Shown piece after piece: positions 9,032 through 17,586 of a stretch of 64,000 nucleotides of DNA. Position 1 is the first letter of the stretch. Each line of letters begins with the position of its first letter. Location: the NCBI GenBank assembly GCA_025846845.1, contig JAOYTL010000023.1:1-64000 (forward strand), in the 5' to 3' direction. Position numbers and translations under genes: made by a program. The notes under the pieces are model-generated. The model was given only the letters and a program-made list of their open reading frames with translations. It was not told the DNA's origin and searched no databases. Origin of the DNA: Alloboseaceae bacterium BT-24-1 (GTDB lineage Bacteria > Pseudomonadota > Alphaproteobacteria > Rhizobiales > Beijerinckiaceae).

Positions 9032-9829
9032 TCAGCCGGCGAGGATCGTGCCGACGATCTTCGCCCGGGCCCGCGCATCGCCTGCGGCTTCCAGCGTGCG
9101 CAGGCGGCGCAGGAAGGCCGGCCGCTCCGTAGCGGGCACATTGGTTTCGACGAGGCTCTGTGCCTCGGCGCCGGCGCCCGACAGCGCCAGCACCAGTGCG
9201 AGGGTACGCCGATGCGTCGCCTTGGCGCTTTCAGAGCGCGCCACGCCGCGAATCCGATCGATCGCCTGTTCCTTGCGGCCGGCGAGCGCTTCGGCCAAAG
9301 CGAGGTTGGCCGCGATGTCGAGATCGTCCGCAGCGCGGCTATGCGACTTCTCGAAGGCGGCGACGGCCTCGGGCGCCTTGCCGGCGAGCGTCAGCGCGAT
9401 TCCGAGCCGGTTATAGCCGGCGGCGCTGTCGACGATGGGCGCGGCCTTCGAAAGCGATGCGAGCGCAGCATCGACCTCGCCACGCCGCAGCGCCGCCGAA
9501 CCCAGCCCCAGCTGCGCTGGGCCATTGTTCGGTTCGCGCTCCAGCGCCAGGCGGAAGGCGCGCTCGGCACCGACGCCATCGCCGCTACGCAGATAGGCTT
9601 CGCCGAGCTGCACCGCCGCAGCGGCATCGCCGGTCGCCGCTGCACTCTCGTAGACGGCGAGCGCGGTCGCCATCTCGCCGCTGTCCTCCAGCGTCGATGC
9701 GAGGACATGCGCGCCACGCGGCTGCACCTGCGGCTTGTCCATGTCGCTCGCCGCCTGCTGCGTCAGCGTGCACGCCGGCAGGCAGGCGACGAGAAGGAGC
9801 GAGGCCAGGCGGCTTGGTCTGGGCATCAT
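9032..9829 (-). CDS. TPR lipoprotein, TadD-like
   Basis: 265 residues with a lipoprotein signal (LLLVACLPAC) and four to five TPR units, such as AAVQLGEAYLRSGDGVGAERAFRLALERE and AQLGLGSAALRRGEVDAALASLSKA. TadD proteins of Tad pili have this layout and act in outer-membrane secretin assembly. It converges with the lipoprotein gene and diverges from sctU with 53 bases between starts. Its placement inside a T3SS locus suggests that it helps the split secretin. Two adjacent ATG codons (9829 and 9826) are possible starts. Confidence 0.75.
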   Translation of the reverse strand: MMPRPSRLASLLLVACLPACTLTQQAASDMDKPQVQPRGAHVLASTLEDSGEMATALAVYESAAATGDAAAAVQLGEAYLRSGDGVGAERAFRLALEREPNNGPAQLGLGSAALRRGEVDAALASLSKAAPIVDSAAGYNRLGIALTLAGKAPEAVAAFEKSHSRAADDLDIAANLALAEALAGRKEQAIDRIRGVARSESAKATHRRTLALVLALSGAGAEAQSLVETNVPATERPAFLRRLRTLEAAGDARARAKIVGTILAG

Positions 9830-9882
9830 GGTGAAGCGCTCCGTGTCACGAGGGTGCGGATGGATGCCGGGGCGCTCGGGCG

Positions 9883-10920
9883 ATGAGCGAGCCCTCCGAA
9901 GAGAAAGCGCTTCCGGCGAGCGAGAAGAAGCTGCGCGAGGCGCGGCGCAAGGGGCAGGTGCCGCAAAGCCGCGACCTGATCATCGGCTTCACCTTCATCG
10001 CCGCATTCATCTACCTGGTCCTGATCAAGGACCGGCTGCTGCTGCAGCTCGACGAGCTCGTCAGTCTGGTGATCAATCGGGACAATGAGGCATTCTCGAT
10101 CGTCCTGGAGCGCGCCTCGCGACATGCCGGCGACATGCTGCTGCAACTGACGGCGCCGCTGGTCGCCGCCACGGTCGCGACCGCTGCGCTGACTGCGATG
10201 GTTGGCAGCTTCGGGCCGGTCTTCTCCTTCGAGATCATCAAGCCGAAATTCGAGCATGTGAATCCCGCAAAGGGCCTGAAGCGGCTGGTCTCGCTGAAGA
10301 GCGTCAGCGAGTTCCTCAAGAGCCTGGTCAAGATCGCGGTACTCGGGACCGCCTTCATCCTGATCCTCGGCAGCCAGTTGCAGCCGCTTCTGGAGACCCC
10401 TGTCTGCGGGGAGCGCTGTGCCGGCAGCGCGATCACCGTCCTGCTGCTGCCGCTCTTCCTGATCGTGGTGCTGGCCTATGTCGTGGTCGGCCTCGCCGAT
10501 CTCATGCTGCAGCGCTTCATCTTCCTGCGCGAGATGCGCATGACGCGCTCCGAGATGAAGCGCGAGACCAAGGACACCGAGGGTGACCCGCAGATCCGCA
10601 GCGCCAGGCGCCAGCATTACCGGCTGATCGGCCGCTCGAGCGGCGTCGGCATCGCGCGTGCGACATTGGTGGTCGCCTATCGTGGTGATGTCGTGGGCTT
10701 GCGCTACCAGCGCGGCGAGACGCCGGTGCCGCTCATCGTCTGCAAGGCGACCGGAGCCTCCGGGGCAACTATGCTGCTGGAAGCGCGCGAGCGCGGCGTC
10801 CCGGTGGTGCTCGACGAGATGGCGCAGACGCTGCACAAGCGCCATGCCCAGGGCGACCCGGTACGGCAGGATCTGTTCCAGCCGGTCGCCGACGCGCTCG
10901 TCAAGGCCGGGGTGCTCTAG
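9883..10920 (+). CDS. sctU: T3SS switch protein SctU, lacking the NPTH self-cleavage motif
   Basis: 345 residues of the FlhB/YscU family: N-terminal EKALPASEKKLREARRKGQVPQS, four membrane segments (about 28-50, 80-105, 135-160, 178-205), then the cytoplasmic domain with LMLQRFIFLREMRMTRSEMKRE and KDTEGDPQIRSARRQ. Family members cut themselves between Asn and Pro of NPTH, just before a YAVALRY-like strand. Here the aligned bases encode AYRG (VVAYRGDVVGLRY), so both Asn and Pro are absent while the flanking strand is kept. The gene is otherwise intact and convergent with sctT. Confidence 0.93.
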   Translation: MSEPSEEKALPASEKKLREARRKGQVPQSRDLIIGFTFIAAFIYLVLIKDRLLLQLDELVSLVINRDNEAFSIVLERASRHAGDMLLQLTAPLVAATVATAALTAMVGSFGPVFSFEIIKPKFEHVNPAKGLKRLVSLKSVSEFLKSLVKIAVLGTAFILILGSQLQPLLETPVCGERCAGSAITVLLLPLFLIVVLAYVVVGLADLMLQRFIFLREMRMTRSEMKRETKDTEGDPQIRSARRQHYRLIGRSSGVGIARATLVVAYRGDVVGLRYQRGETPVPLIVCKATGASGATMLLEARERGVPVVLDEMAQTLHKRHAQGDPVRQDLFQPVADALVKAGVL

Positions 10921-10931
10921 CGCGATGCCGG

Positions 10932-11738
10932 TCATGGCTGGCGCGGCGCAAGCTGGCGCAGGAACGGGTCGGCGTCGAACAGCCTGCTGATGTCCTGGCG
11001 CATATATTCGAGCATGAACGCCGAATAGATCAGCAGCAGCACCGAGAAGACCAGACTCTTGGCGGAGAGCGAGAGCTCGAAGATGTTGAGCTGCGGCGCG
11101 GTGCGGGCGAGCAGCGCCATGGCGAGATCGGTGAAGAGCAGCGCGATCACGATCGGAGCGGCGAGGCGGAGTGCGAAGCGCATGATCTCGTCGAGCAGCT
11201 TCAACAGCAGCTCGGCTGCGCCGGGATCGAACACCGGCCCGAGACTCGCGACCGGCCAGAGCCGATAGCTGGTGTAGAGCCCCTTCACCAGGAGATCGAA
11301 CCCGCCGGCCGCGAAGAACAGCATCAGCAGGCTGATCGCGAAAAAGGTCGCGGTGATGCTCGATTCGGCGATTGCGGAGGGGTCGAGCAGGGCAGCCGCC
11401 GTCGAGCCGCGCTGGAGGTCGAGCAGGTCGCCGGCGAGCTCGGCCGCCCAGATCGGCACGCCGAACAGCAGACCAATCGCGATGCCGAGCACCAGTTCCT
11501 TGAGCAGGATCGCGGTCACGAGCGCCGGCGAGAGCGGCGGGCCGTTCTGCAACGCCTCGGTCAGTACCGGGGTGAGCGGGAGGGTCAATGCCAGCGCGAC
11601 GCCGCCGCGAATGATGCCGGCAAGGCCGAGCCGGGTGAAGGCCGGCGTGACGAGGATGGCGCCGGTGATCCGGGTCACGGCGAGCGCCGTCGCCACCATG
11701 AAGGGCAGGACGAGCTGAAGCAGGAGATCGCCCGACAT
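10932..11738 (-). CDS. sctT: T3SS export apparatus protein SctT
   Basis: 268 residues, strongly hydrophobic with about six membrane segments, of the SctT/FliR family. Typical features are TRITGAILVTPAF near the N-terminus, ELVLGIAIGLLFGVPIWAAELAGDLLD in the middle, and the late APQLNIFELSLSAKSLVFSVLLL. It forms part of the SctRST export pore in the inner membrane. It is the last gene of the minus-strand operon beginning with the gene at 18291, with 9 bases from sctS. ATG start. Confidence 0.93.
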   Translation of the reverse strand: MSGDLLLQLVLPFMVATALAVTRITGAILVTPAFTRLGLAGIIRGGVALALTLPLTPVLTEALQNGPPLSPALVTAILLKELVLGIAIGLLFGVPIWAAELAGDLLDLQRGSTAAALLDPSAIAESSITATFFAISLLMLFFAAGGFDLLVKGLYTSYRLWPVASLGPVFDPGAAELLLKLLDEIMRFALRLAAPIVIALLFTDLAMALLARTAPQLNIFELSLSAKSLVFSVLLLIYSAFMLEYMRQDISRLFDADPFLRQLAPRQP

Positions 11739-11747
11739 CGCCTTCGC

Positions 11748-12020
11748 TCAACGGGTCAAGGTTGGGAAATCCTCGAACAGGGAGACCGCCTGTTCGTAGA
11801 CCTGCAGCGACAACAGCGGGCCGATCAGCAGGAGCAGCAGCAGGAGCACGACGATGAGCTTGATCGCTTGCGGCAGCGACTGGTCCTGGATCTGGGTGAG
11901 CGCCTGAAGCAGGCCGACGCCGAAGCCGATCAGCACGGCGGCGAGCAGAGCCGGTCCCGAGACGATGAGCACGGTCATCAGTGCCGCATTGATCTTGGTC
12001 AGGATCAGATCGTTGGTCAC
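11748..12020 (-). CDS. sctS: T3SS export apparatus protein SctS
   Basis: 90 residues with two membrane helices, the FliQ/SctS size and layout. It has the family loop AVLIGFGVGLLQALTQIQDQSLPQAIKLIVV. It is a component of the SctRST pore. The start is a GTG at 12020, 38 bases after the sctR stop, the widest gap in this operon. Confidence 0.92.
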   Translation of the reverse strand: MTNDLILTKINAALMTVLIVSGPALLAAVLIGFGVGLLQALTQIQDQSLPQAIKLIVVLLLLLLLIGPLLSLQVYEQAVSLFEDFPTLTR

Positions 12021-12058
12021 GACCGTTCATCCAAATGGTGGGTCTGATCCATCGCGCC

Positions 12059-12712
12059 TCAGCCATAGCTCAGGATCAGGCCGTGCATCAGCTTGGTCCA
12101 GCCGTCGATGCTGACGAAGAGCAGCAGCTTCAGTGGAATCGAGATCAGCGTCGGCGAGACCATCATCATGCCCATCGCCATCAGCACGTTGGCGACGATG
12201 AAATCGATGACCAGGAACGGCAGGTAGAGCAGGAAGCCGATCTGGAAAGCGCGGGTCAGCTCAGAGCTGACGAAGGCCGGCACCAGCACGATCAGATCGT
12301 CCGCCTTCAGCGCCGCGGCGGCATTCTCCGGCCAGACTCGGACGGCCGCTGTGCGGAAGAACTCGCGCTCGCGGTCGTGGGTGAAGCGGGAGAGATGGTC
12401 GCGGAGCGGTTGGCGGACCGCATCGGCCGCCTCGGTCAGCCCCTGCACCGAGTTGAGGTCGAGCTGGCGCGCCGAGACCCGTCCATAGAGATCGGCCATA
12501 AGCGGCGCCGTGACATAGACGGTCAGCACCAGGGCGATCGCGTGCAGCACCAGATTCGGCGGCGATTGCTGGATGCCGAGGGCGTTGCGGATCAGGAAGA
12601 GAACCACCGAGATCTTGAGGAAGGCGGTCATCGTCACCACGCCGAGCGGGATCAGCCCGATCAGCGAGACGAAGGCGATGATCCCGACGAGATTGGGATT
12701 GAGGTCAGGCAT
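12059..12712 (-). CDS. sctR: T3SS export apparatus protein SctR
   Basis: 217 residues from ATG 12712, the standard SctR/FliP length. Motifs are GLIPLGVVTMTAFLKISVVLFLIRNALG, then ELTRAFQIGFLLYLPFLVIDFIVANVLMAMGMMM, and the ending KLLLFVSIDGWTKLMHGLILSY. There are four membrane helices. The reading frame extends upstream to 12850 inside sctQ, but the ATG at 12712 fits the family and overlaps the sctQ stop by 8 bases, indicating coupling. Confidence 0.94.
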   Translation of the reverse strand: MPDLNPNLVGIIAFVSLIGLIPLGVVTMTAFLKISVVLFLIRNALGIQQSPPNLVLHAIALVLTVYVTAPLMADLYGRVSARQLDLNSVQGLTEAADAVRQPLRDHLSRFTHDREREFFRTAAVRVWPENAAAALKADDLIVLVPAFVSSELTRAFQIGFLLYLPFLVIDFIVANVLMAMGMMMVSPTLISIPLKLLLFVSIDGWTKLMHGLILSYG

Positions 12713-13769
12713 CGAACAGCCGGGTGATGCGCACGCCCAGCGCCTCGCCGATCCGCACTGGCTCGCCTTGGCCGATGCGACGGCCGTTGACGAGCAAGGA
12801 GAGCGGCTCGCCCGGTGGACTTGCGAGCGCGATGATGCTTCCGGCGCCAAGGTCGGCGAGCTCCTTCAGCGACATCTCGCTGCGCCCGAACTCGATGACG
12901 ACGCGCATCGGCAGATCGTCGAGGGCCTCCGTCTCGTTGGCGCCGACGGCATCCTGCAAATCGTCCATGAGCCACTCCCATTGTGATGATCGCGCCGGAA
13001 TCAGTGGCGCGCGCAGATGCGCAATGTCGCTCTCCACCGCGGCCGGAGCGATCAGCCGCCCGCCGGCGAGCAGGCAGGCTTGCCCCGCCGGCAGATGGCG
13101 ATCGAACAGCAATGCGTCGCCCGGTCGGGCGCGTCGCAGATCGCGAAGGTCGATCCGGGTTTCGGCATGGCGAAGACTGAGCGGAACGGGGATCGGATCG
13201 AGCCATCTGGGTGGCGCGCTGGCTGCCGGCAGCAGGGTGACGAGGCGCGCCAGAAGATCGGCGGGGCCGGCGATCTCGCCGATCTCCAGCGGGTTATCCG
13301 CCAGCGCGACGCTCACGGCCAAGCGCAACCCATCACGACCGGCCTTGCCGGATGGTGCGCGCAATTCGACCGCCTCGCCGAGGCGCGCCTCCAGCCCGGC
13401 GAAAGCCTCAGCGAGGACCGCCTCGATCAGCAGAGCGGTCCGGTCCGGGCCAAGATTCGCCTTGGTTGCCTGCTGCCCAAAACTCGCCAGAGCGGCCTCG
13501 ATCAGCTGGGGCGGCACAAGCAGCTCCGCCTCCTCACTGCCAACGGCGAGCGAAAGCCGGAGGCAATCCCGCTCGGTGGTCCGGGGCAGGCGCGTGGCTG
13601 CCACGAGGACGAGTTCACGGTCCGCGAGCTGCAGCGGCAGCCGCCAGCGCGAACCATGGAAGTGGTTGATCGGTCCGATGTCCCGCCGGCGCACGGCGGG
13701 GTAGGCGAGCGGAAGCGCATCGTCGCGCGTCGGCGCAGAGCGGCTCGCCAAGGGGACATCCGCCTTCAT
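12705..13769 (-). CDS. sctQ: T3SS cytoplasmic ring (sorting platform) protein SctQ
   Basis: 354 residues. The N-terminal two-thirds is variable, as usual. The C-terminal 75 residues form a SpoA (FliN/SctQ) domain: LPMRVVIEFGRSEMSLKELADLGAGS, LLVNGRRIGQGEPVRIGEALGVRITRLF. It builds the cytoplasmic sorting platform beneath the export gate. The start overlaps the sctO stop by 4 bases (ATGA). An internal translation start giving a separate C-terminal SpoA fragment is known for several SctQ proteins, but I saw no strong internal ribosome-binding site. Confidence 0.88.
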   Translation of the reverse strand: MKADVPLASRSAPTRDDALPLAYPAVRRRDIGPINHFHGSRWRLPLQLADRELVLVAATRLPRTTERDCLRLSLAVGSEEAELLVPPQLIEAALASFGQQATKANLGPDRTALLIEAVLAEAFAGLEARLGEAVELRAPSGKAGRDGLRLAVSVALADNPLEIGEIAGPADLLARLVTLLPAASAPPRWLDPIPVPLSLRHAETRIDLRDLRRARPGDALLFDRHLPAGQACLLAGGRLIAPAAVESDIAHLRAPLIPARSSQWEWLMDDLQDAVGANETEALDDLPMRVVIEFGRSEMSLKELADLGAGSIIALASPPGEPLSLLVNGRRIGQGEPVRIGEALGVRITRLFDA

Positions 13770-14239
13770 GGCCGGCGTCCGCCAATGTCGTCGAGCGCTG
13801 TATCGAGGCGCGATTCGCGTTGTCGCCGCGCCTGCCTCGCCCGCTCCTCGCAGGCCTGTTCGAGCCGCAGACGGCCGTGTCGGCGTTCACGATGCGTCGC
13901 TTGCGCGGCAGCAAATTCGCATAGTCGCGACGAGAGCGCTTCTCTTGCAGCTTCAGCAGCCGCTTCGAGATCCAGCCGCGCGGCGGCTGCGACCATGACT
14001 TCACGCTGAAGCCATTCGAGTGCAGCGAGCGACAACGGCTGGTCGACCAGGCCGAGATGATGCGAACGCTGCAGCGCAAACGTTGCGTCGTCATGCCTTG
14101 CGAGGGCTGCCGCGGCTTGGTCCGCCGCGGTTCCGGCGCTGGCTGCGGCAGCCTGCCGCCGGGCTGCGACCTCGCCGGCACGCTGCTCGCGCCTGCGCCG
14201 AAGCTCGAGCAGCGTTCGCAGGTCGGCGAGGTCGCTCAT
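13766..14239 (-). CDS. sctO: T3SS stalk protein SctO
   Basis: 157 residues, almost entirely alpha-helical, Arg- and Ala-rich coiled coil, in the position directly after the ATPase where SctO/FliJ/RhcZ always lies. These stalk proteins are poorly conserved in sequence, so the call rests on size, coiled-coil composition (DLRTLLELRRRREQRAGEVAARR) and 4-base overlaps with both sctN and sctQ. It would link the ATPase hexamer to SctV. Confidence 0.8.
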   Translation of the reverse strand: MSDLADLRTLLELRRRREQRAGEVAARRQAAAASAGTAADQAAAALARHDDATFALQRSHHLGLVDQPLSLAALEWLQREVMVAAAARLDLEAAAEAAREALSSRLCEFAAAQATHRERRHGRLRLEQACEERARQARRQRESRLDTALDDIGGRRP

Positions 14240-15585
14240 GTCAGTGCCTCCCGCATCCGCGCCCGGGTCCGCTCAAGCGTGTCCTGCTCGCCGGATGGTT
14301 GACGCAGGAAGGCGCGAATCCCGTCGATCCGTGCGAGCGCCTCGTCGGCCAGCCTGTCTGAACCCGGCTCGTATTCGCCGACGCGCACCAGCAGCTCGAC
14401 CTCGGCATGGCGCGTCAGCAGCTCGCGCATGCGCTGCGCATCGGCGAGTTGCTGATGCGGCGCGACGGTGCTCATCAGGCGTGAGCGGCTCTTGAGGACG
14501 TCGATGGCCGGGAAATGGTTCTGCTGCGCGAGTTCGCTCGACAGGACGATGTGGCCATCGAGCAGCGCCATGACTTCTTCGGCGACCGGGTCGATCTCCG
14601 CCTCGCCCTCAGTCAGCACGGTGTAGATGCCGGTGATCGAGCCGCCTTGTCCTGGGCCGGCCCGCTCCAGCAATCTCGGGAGCGCCGCGAAGAGGGATGG
14701 TGGGAAGCCGCGCCGCGTCGGAGGCTCGCCGGCTGCCAAGCCGATTTCGCGCTGGGCGCGGGCAAAGCGGGTGACGCTGTCCATCAACAGCAGGACGTGC
14801 TGGCCGGTATCGCGAAAATATTCAGCGATAGTCGTCGCCACATGAGCCGCCTTGACCCGTTCGAGCGCCGGGCGGTCCGAGGTGGCTACGATCGCAACGG
14901 TCCGCGCCCGCGCCGCTGGTGACAGGCGCCGCTCCAGGGTTTCCCGGACCTCGCGGCCGCGCTCGCCGACCAGCGCCAGCACGATCACATCCGCTTCGGT
15001 CCCGGCGACGATGTCGGCAAGCAGCGAAGATTTGCCGGCACCGGCAGGGCCGAAGATGCCGAGGCGCTGGCCGCGCGCGCACCCGAGCAGCCCGTCGATG
15101 GCGCGCAATCCGAGCTGAAGCGGAGCTTCGATCAGGTCGCGGGCAAGAGGGGACGGGGGCGGGGCATGGACCGGACGGAACCCGACAAGCGCGCCGCGGG
15201 GCCAACCGGTGCCGTCCAGAGCCATCCCGGTTGCGTCTATGGCGCGACCGAGCAGCCCAGGTCCGACGGGAGCGAGCAGGACCTCGCCGGTCGGCACGAC
15301 TTCGGTCTCGGCCGAAAGGCCGTCGAGGTCACCGATCGGCGTCAGGATAGCGCAGCCATCCTGGAGGCCGACGACTTCGGCCAGCACGACAAAGCCGCTG
15401 GCGGGATCGCGCAGCTCGCAGATCTCGCCAAGCCGGACATCGCGCAGGCTGGCGTGGATGGTGACGCCCAAGGCCCGCTGGACCTTGCCTTTGGGCGGCC
15501 GCGGCCGCACTTGCCGCAAGCGATCGCGCAGCGCAAGCAATGCGCCGTCCAGGCGCGCCTGTCCGGTTGCGGGCACCATTGTCAT
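14236..15585 (-). CDS. sctN: T3SS ATPase SctN
   Basis: 449 residues, complete. Walker A GPAGAGKS lies at residues 179-186 and Walker B (LLLMD) at 265-269, followed by SVTRFARAQREIGLAAGEPPTRRGFPPSLFA, the T3SS/flagellar ATPase signature. The N-terminal beta barrel and C-terminal helical domain (LADEALARIDGIRAFLRQ) are both present. The enzyme hydrolyses ATP to release chaperones and unfold substrates at the base of the injectisome. It overlaps sctL and sctO by 4 bases each. Confidence 0.97.
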   Translation of the reverse strand: MTMVPATGQARLDGALLALRDRLRQVRPRPPKGKVQRALGVTIHASLRDVRLGEICELRDPASGFVVLAEVVGLQDGCAILTPIGDLDGLSAETEVVPTGEVLLAPVGPGLLGRAIDATGMALDGTGWPRGALVGFRPVHAPPPSPLARDLIEAPLQLGLRAIDGLLGCARGQRLGIFGPAGAGKSSLLADIVAGTEADVIVLALVGERGREVRETLERRLSPAARARTVAIVATSDRPALERVKAAHVATTIAEYFRDTGQHVLLLMDSVTRFARAQREIGLAAGEPPTRRGFPPSLFAALPRLLERAGPGQGGSITGIYTVLTEGEAEIDPVAEEVMALLDGHIVLSSELAQQNHFPAIDVLKSRSRLMSTVAPHQQLADAQRMRELLTRHAEVELLVRVGEYEPGSDRLADEALARIDGIRAFLRQPSGEQDTLERTRARMREALT

Positions 15586-16187
15586 GTCGGCATCGACCGG
15601 CGCGACAGCCCGCGGCGGAGCGCCTCGATCTGGCTGTCGATACCGGCGTCTACGGTGGTGATGTCACTCGTCAGCAGGCAACCGTCGCGCGCGAGACCCG
15701 GATCGCCGCTGACTTCGAGTGTAAGCTCGAGGCCACCGGTCCTGATCGCTTCCTGCAGCGTTTCGTTCACCGCCTCGACATGCTCGGGATGGACGCGGAC
15801 GTTGAGCGTGCGGCTGCGCCGGAAAGCCGACAGCGCCTTCAACGCCGCCATGGCCACGATGTCGCGGCGGTCGAACTGGTCGATGACGTCGCGCACGATC
15901 TCGAAGGCGATGTCTGCGAGCGAGCCCGACAGGCCGGCAAAATAGGCGTCGACGTCCGCGATGGCCCGTCCGGTCCGCTCCGCCGCCTCGGCTTCGCCGC
16001 GCTCGCGTCCTGCCGCTGCCGCCTGAGCCAGCACCCGCTCGGCCTCCTTGCGGGCTGCGACCTCGATCGCGCGCGCCGTCTGCTGTGCCGCGTCGAGAAA
16101 GGCGAAGCCGTCACCCCAGGCATCCGCCTGTTCCGCCGGGACGAGCCCGCGCGGCGGCCGGCTTGGCAGGTCAGCTGCCGCGGTCAC
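15582..16187 (-). CDS. sctL: T3SS ATPase regulator SctL (NolV-like)
   Basis: 201 residues of the FliH/HrpE/SctL family: an N-terminal coiled coil rich in Ala, Glu and Arg (QTARAIEVAARKEAERVLAQA), then a globular C-terminal domain (FEIVRDVIDQFDRRDIVAMAALKALSAFR, LNVRVHPEHVEAVNETL) with the family's VHP motif. It links the ATPase to SctQ. It starts at GTG 16187, overlapping the SctK-like gene by 4 bases. Position and size match rhizobial NolV. Confidence 0.87.
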   Translation of the reverse strand: MTAAADLPSRPPRGLVPAEQADAWGDGFAFLDAAQQTARAIEVAARKEAERVLAQAAAAGRERGEAEAAERTGRAIADVDAYFAGLSGSLADIAFEIVRDVIDQFDRRDIVAMAALKALSAFRRSRTLNVRVHPEHVEAVNETLQEAIRTGGLELTLEVSGDPGLARDGCLLTSDITTVDAGIDSQIEALRRGLSRRSMPT

Positions 16188-16813
16188 GTCGCCTCGGCGC
16201 GATGCGCCGCCTCGATGATCGGTCTTCCAAGATCGGGCGTGACTGCGGCCAGCGGCAGGATCTCGCCGGGCATCTGCAGGCGCAGCCGCGCGCCGATCTC
16301 GGCCGGCAATGGGGCCGCCCAGGCCAGCAGGCAGCTCCAGCCTGCACGGTCGACCTGCGTGACCAGTTGCGAAGCGGCCGGTGGCGTGTTAGCCGGACCG
16401 GCGAGATCGCGCTTCGCCATGGCGCGGGTGAAGACACCCGGCCCGAGCGCCTTGTCGAGCGCGCGCACCTCGTTCGCCAACACGATGCGTGATAGCGCGC
16501 CGGAGAAGTAGATCGCGCCGGCCAGGCGAACCAGCCCATGCAGCAGGGGCGGGGCCAGCAGCAGAATACCGCGGTCGGAATCGGGCACGACATCCGGGGC
16601 GAGCCCCGCCGAGAGATCGTTTCGGGCACAGAGCAGTTCAGAAAGCCGGCTCTCCAGCCGCGGCGAGGCGAGGAGCCTGCGGCAGGACTCCGGCGTGATC
16701 GCATCGTCGAAGGCGGCTGCCAGTCGCTCAGGTGCGACGTAACCAGCCGGGCTTGCGGCGAAGCGGCGCCAAGCGACGGCCGCTTCATCGGATCGTGCCA
16801 GCGCGCCGCTCAT
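16184..16813 (-). CDS. sctK: T3SS sorting-platform protein, SctK/NolU-like
   Basis: 209 residues from ATG 16813, which overlaps the sctJ stop (ATGA). It is soluble and helical, with WRRFAASPAGYVAPERLAAAF and LAGAIYFSGALSRIVLANEVRALDKALG. SctK proteins are poorly conserved; the call rests on length and on the position between SctJ and SctL, where rhizobial loci carry NolU. It would connect the SctD ring to SctQ. The longer frame up to 16921 would read into sctJ and is unlikely. Confidence 0.7.
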   Translation of the reverse strand: MSGALARSDEAAVAWRRFAASPAGYVAPERLAAAFDDAITPESCRRLLASPRLESRLSELLCARNDLSAGLAPDVVPDSDRGILLLAPPLLHGLVRLAGAIYFSGALSRIVLANEVRALDKALGPGVFTRAMAKRDLAGPANTPPAASQLVTQVDRAGWSCLLAWAAPLPAEIGARLRLQMPGEILPLAAVTPDLGRPIIEAAHRAEAT

Positions 16814-17586
16814 CGCTCGCCCGTTCCCTCGGAGAGCGGATAGTAGCGACGGCGGCGCAGGAGTAGTGCCCCGCCGGCGATCACGGCGCAGCCGACGACC
16901 GCTCCGGTGATGGCAGGCCAAGGCAGGTTGGTGTGCGACAAGGTGGTCGCTCCGCCAGGCGCAGCCTGCAGCATTGCGGCATTGCGCTCGGCCGGCACCA
17001 CCACAACCGAGACGCGGTCATAGCTCAGCCCCGCGACGCCGTTGGCGATCAGCATCTTGATCGAAGCGAGCTTGTCGTCGATCACGATCTTGGGATCATG
17101 CCGGATGAAGACCGAAGCCGAGGACGGCACGAGATTCTGCCGCAGCGGGTCGTTCTCGGGAAGGACGAGATGGACGCGGGCAGTCAGCACGCCGTCGATC
17201 GCGGCGACGGTGCGTGACAATTCCTGGCTCAGGGCGAAGATCATCCGCGCCCGGTCCTGTACCGGGGAGGAGACGAGGCCGTCCTTCTTGAAGACGTCGC
17301 CGAGGGTCTGGAACTCCTGCCGGGGGAGACCGCTGCGGCCGAGGATCGTGACGGCATCGGCGAAGCGTGCTTCCTCGACCGTGACGGTCAACTTGCCGCC
17401 CTTTTGAACGTTGCGGCCGGCCGGAATGCCGTTCTGCAGCAGGATCGCCACCATCTCGTTGGCCTGGGGCTCGTCGAGATTCGTGTAGAGATCGACCTTG
17501 CAGCCGGCCAGCAGCGCAGCGCAGCAAAGCAGAGCCAGGATACGGGTGTGACGAGCCTTCGCCATGATGGGCACCGAGCCCTTCAC
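16810..17586 (-). CDS. sctJ: T3SS inner-ring lipoprotein SctJ (NolT-like)
   Basis: 258 residues. A lipoprotein signal peptide ends in LLAGC. Family motifs follow: DLYTNLDEPQANEMVAIL, GIPAGRN, SGLPRQEFQTLGDVFKKDGLVSSPVQDRAR and ALSQELSRTVAAIDGVLTARVHLVLPEND, then a C-terminal membrane helix (ITGAVVGCAVIAGGALLL) and a basic tail. It forms the inner-membrane ring with SctD. The GTG at 17586 overlaps the sctI stop (GTGA); an ATG at 17565 would also leave a complete signal peptide. Confidence 0.93.
   Translation of the reverse strand: MKGSVPIMAKARHTRILALLCCAALLAGCKVDLYTNLDEPQANEMVAILLQNGIPAGRNVQKGGKLTVTVEEARFADAVTILGRSGLPRQEFQTLGDVFKKDGLVSSPVQDRARMIFALSQELSRTVAAIDGVLTARVHLVLPENDPLRQNLVPSSASVFIRHDPKIVIDDKLASIKMLIANGVAGLSYDRVSVVVVPAERNAAMLQAAPGGATTLSHTNLPWPAITGAVVGCAVIAGGALLLRRRRYYPLSEGTGER

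Noticed and set aside
12713..12850. Longer sctR start inside sctQ
   Set aside because: The extension is the sctQ sequence in a different frame; the ATG at 12712 matches SctR length.
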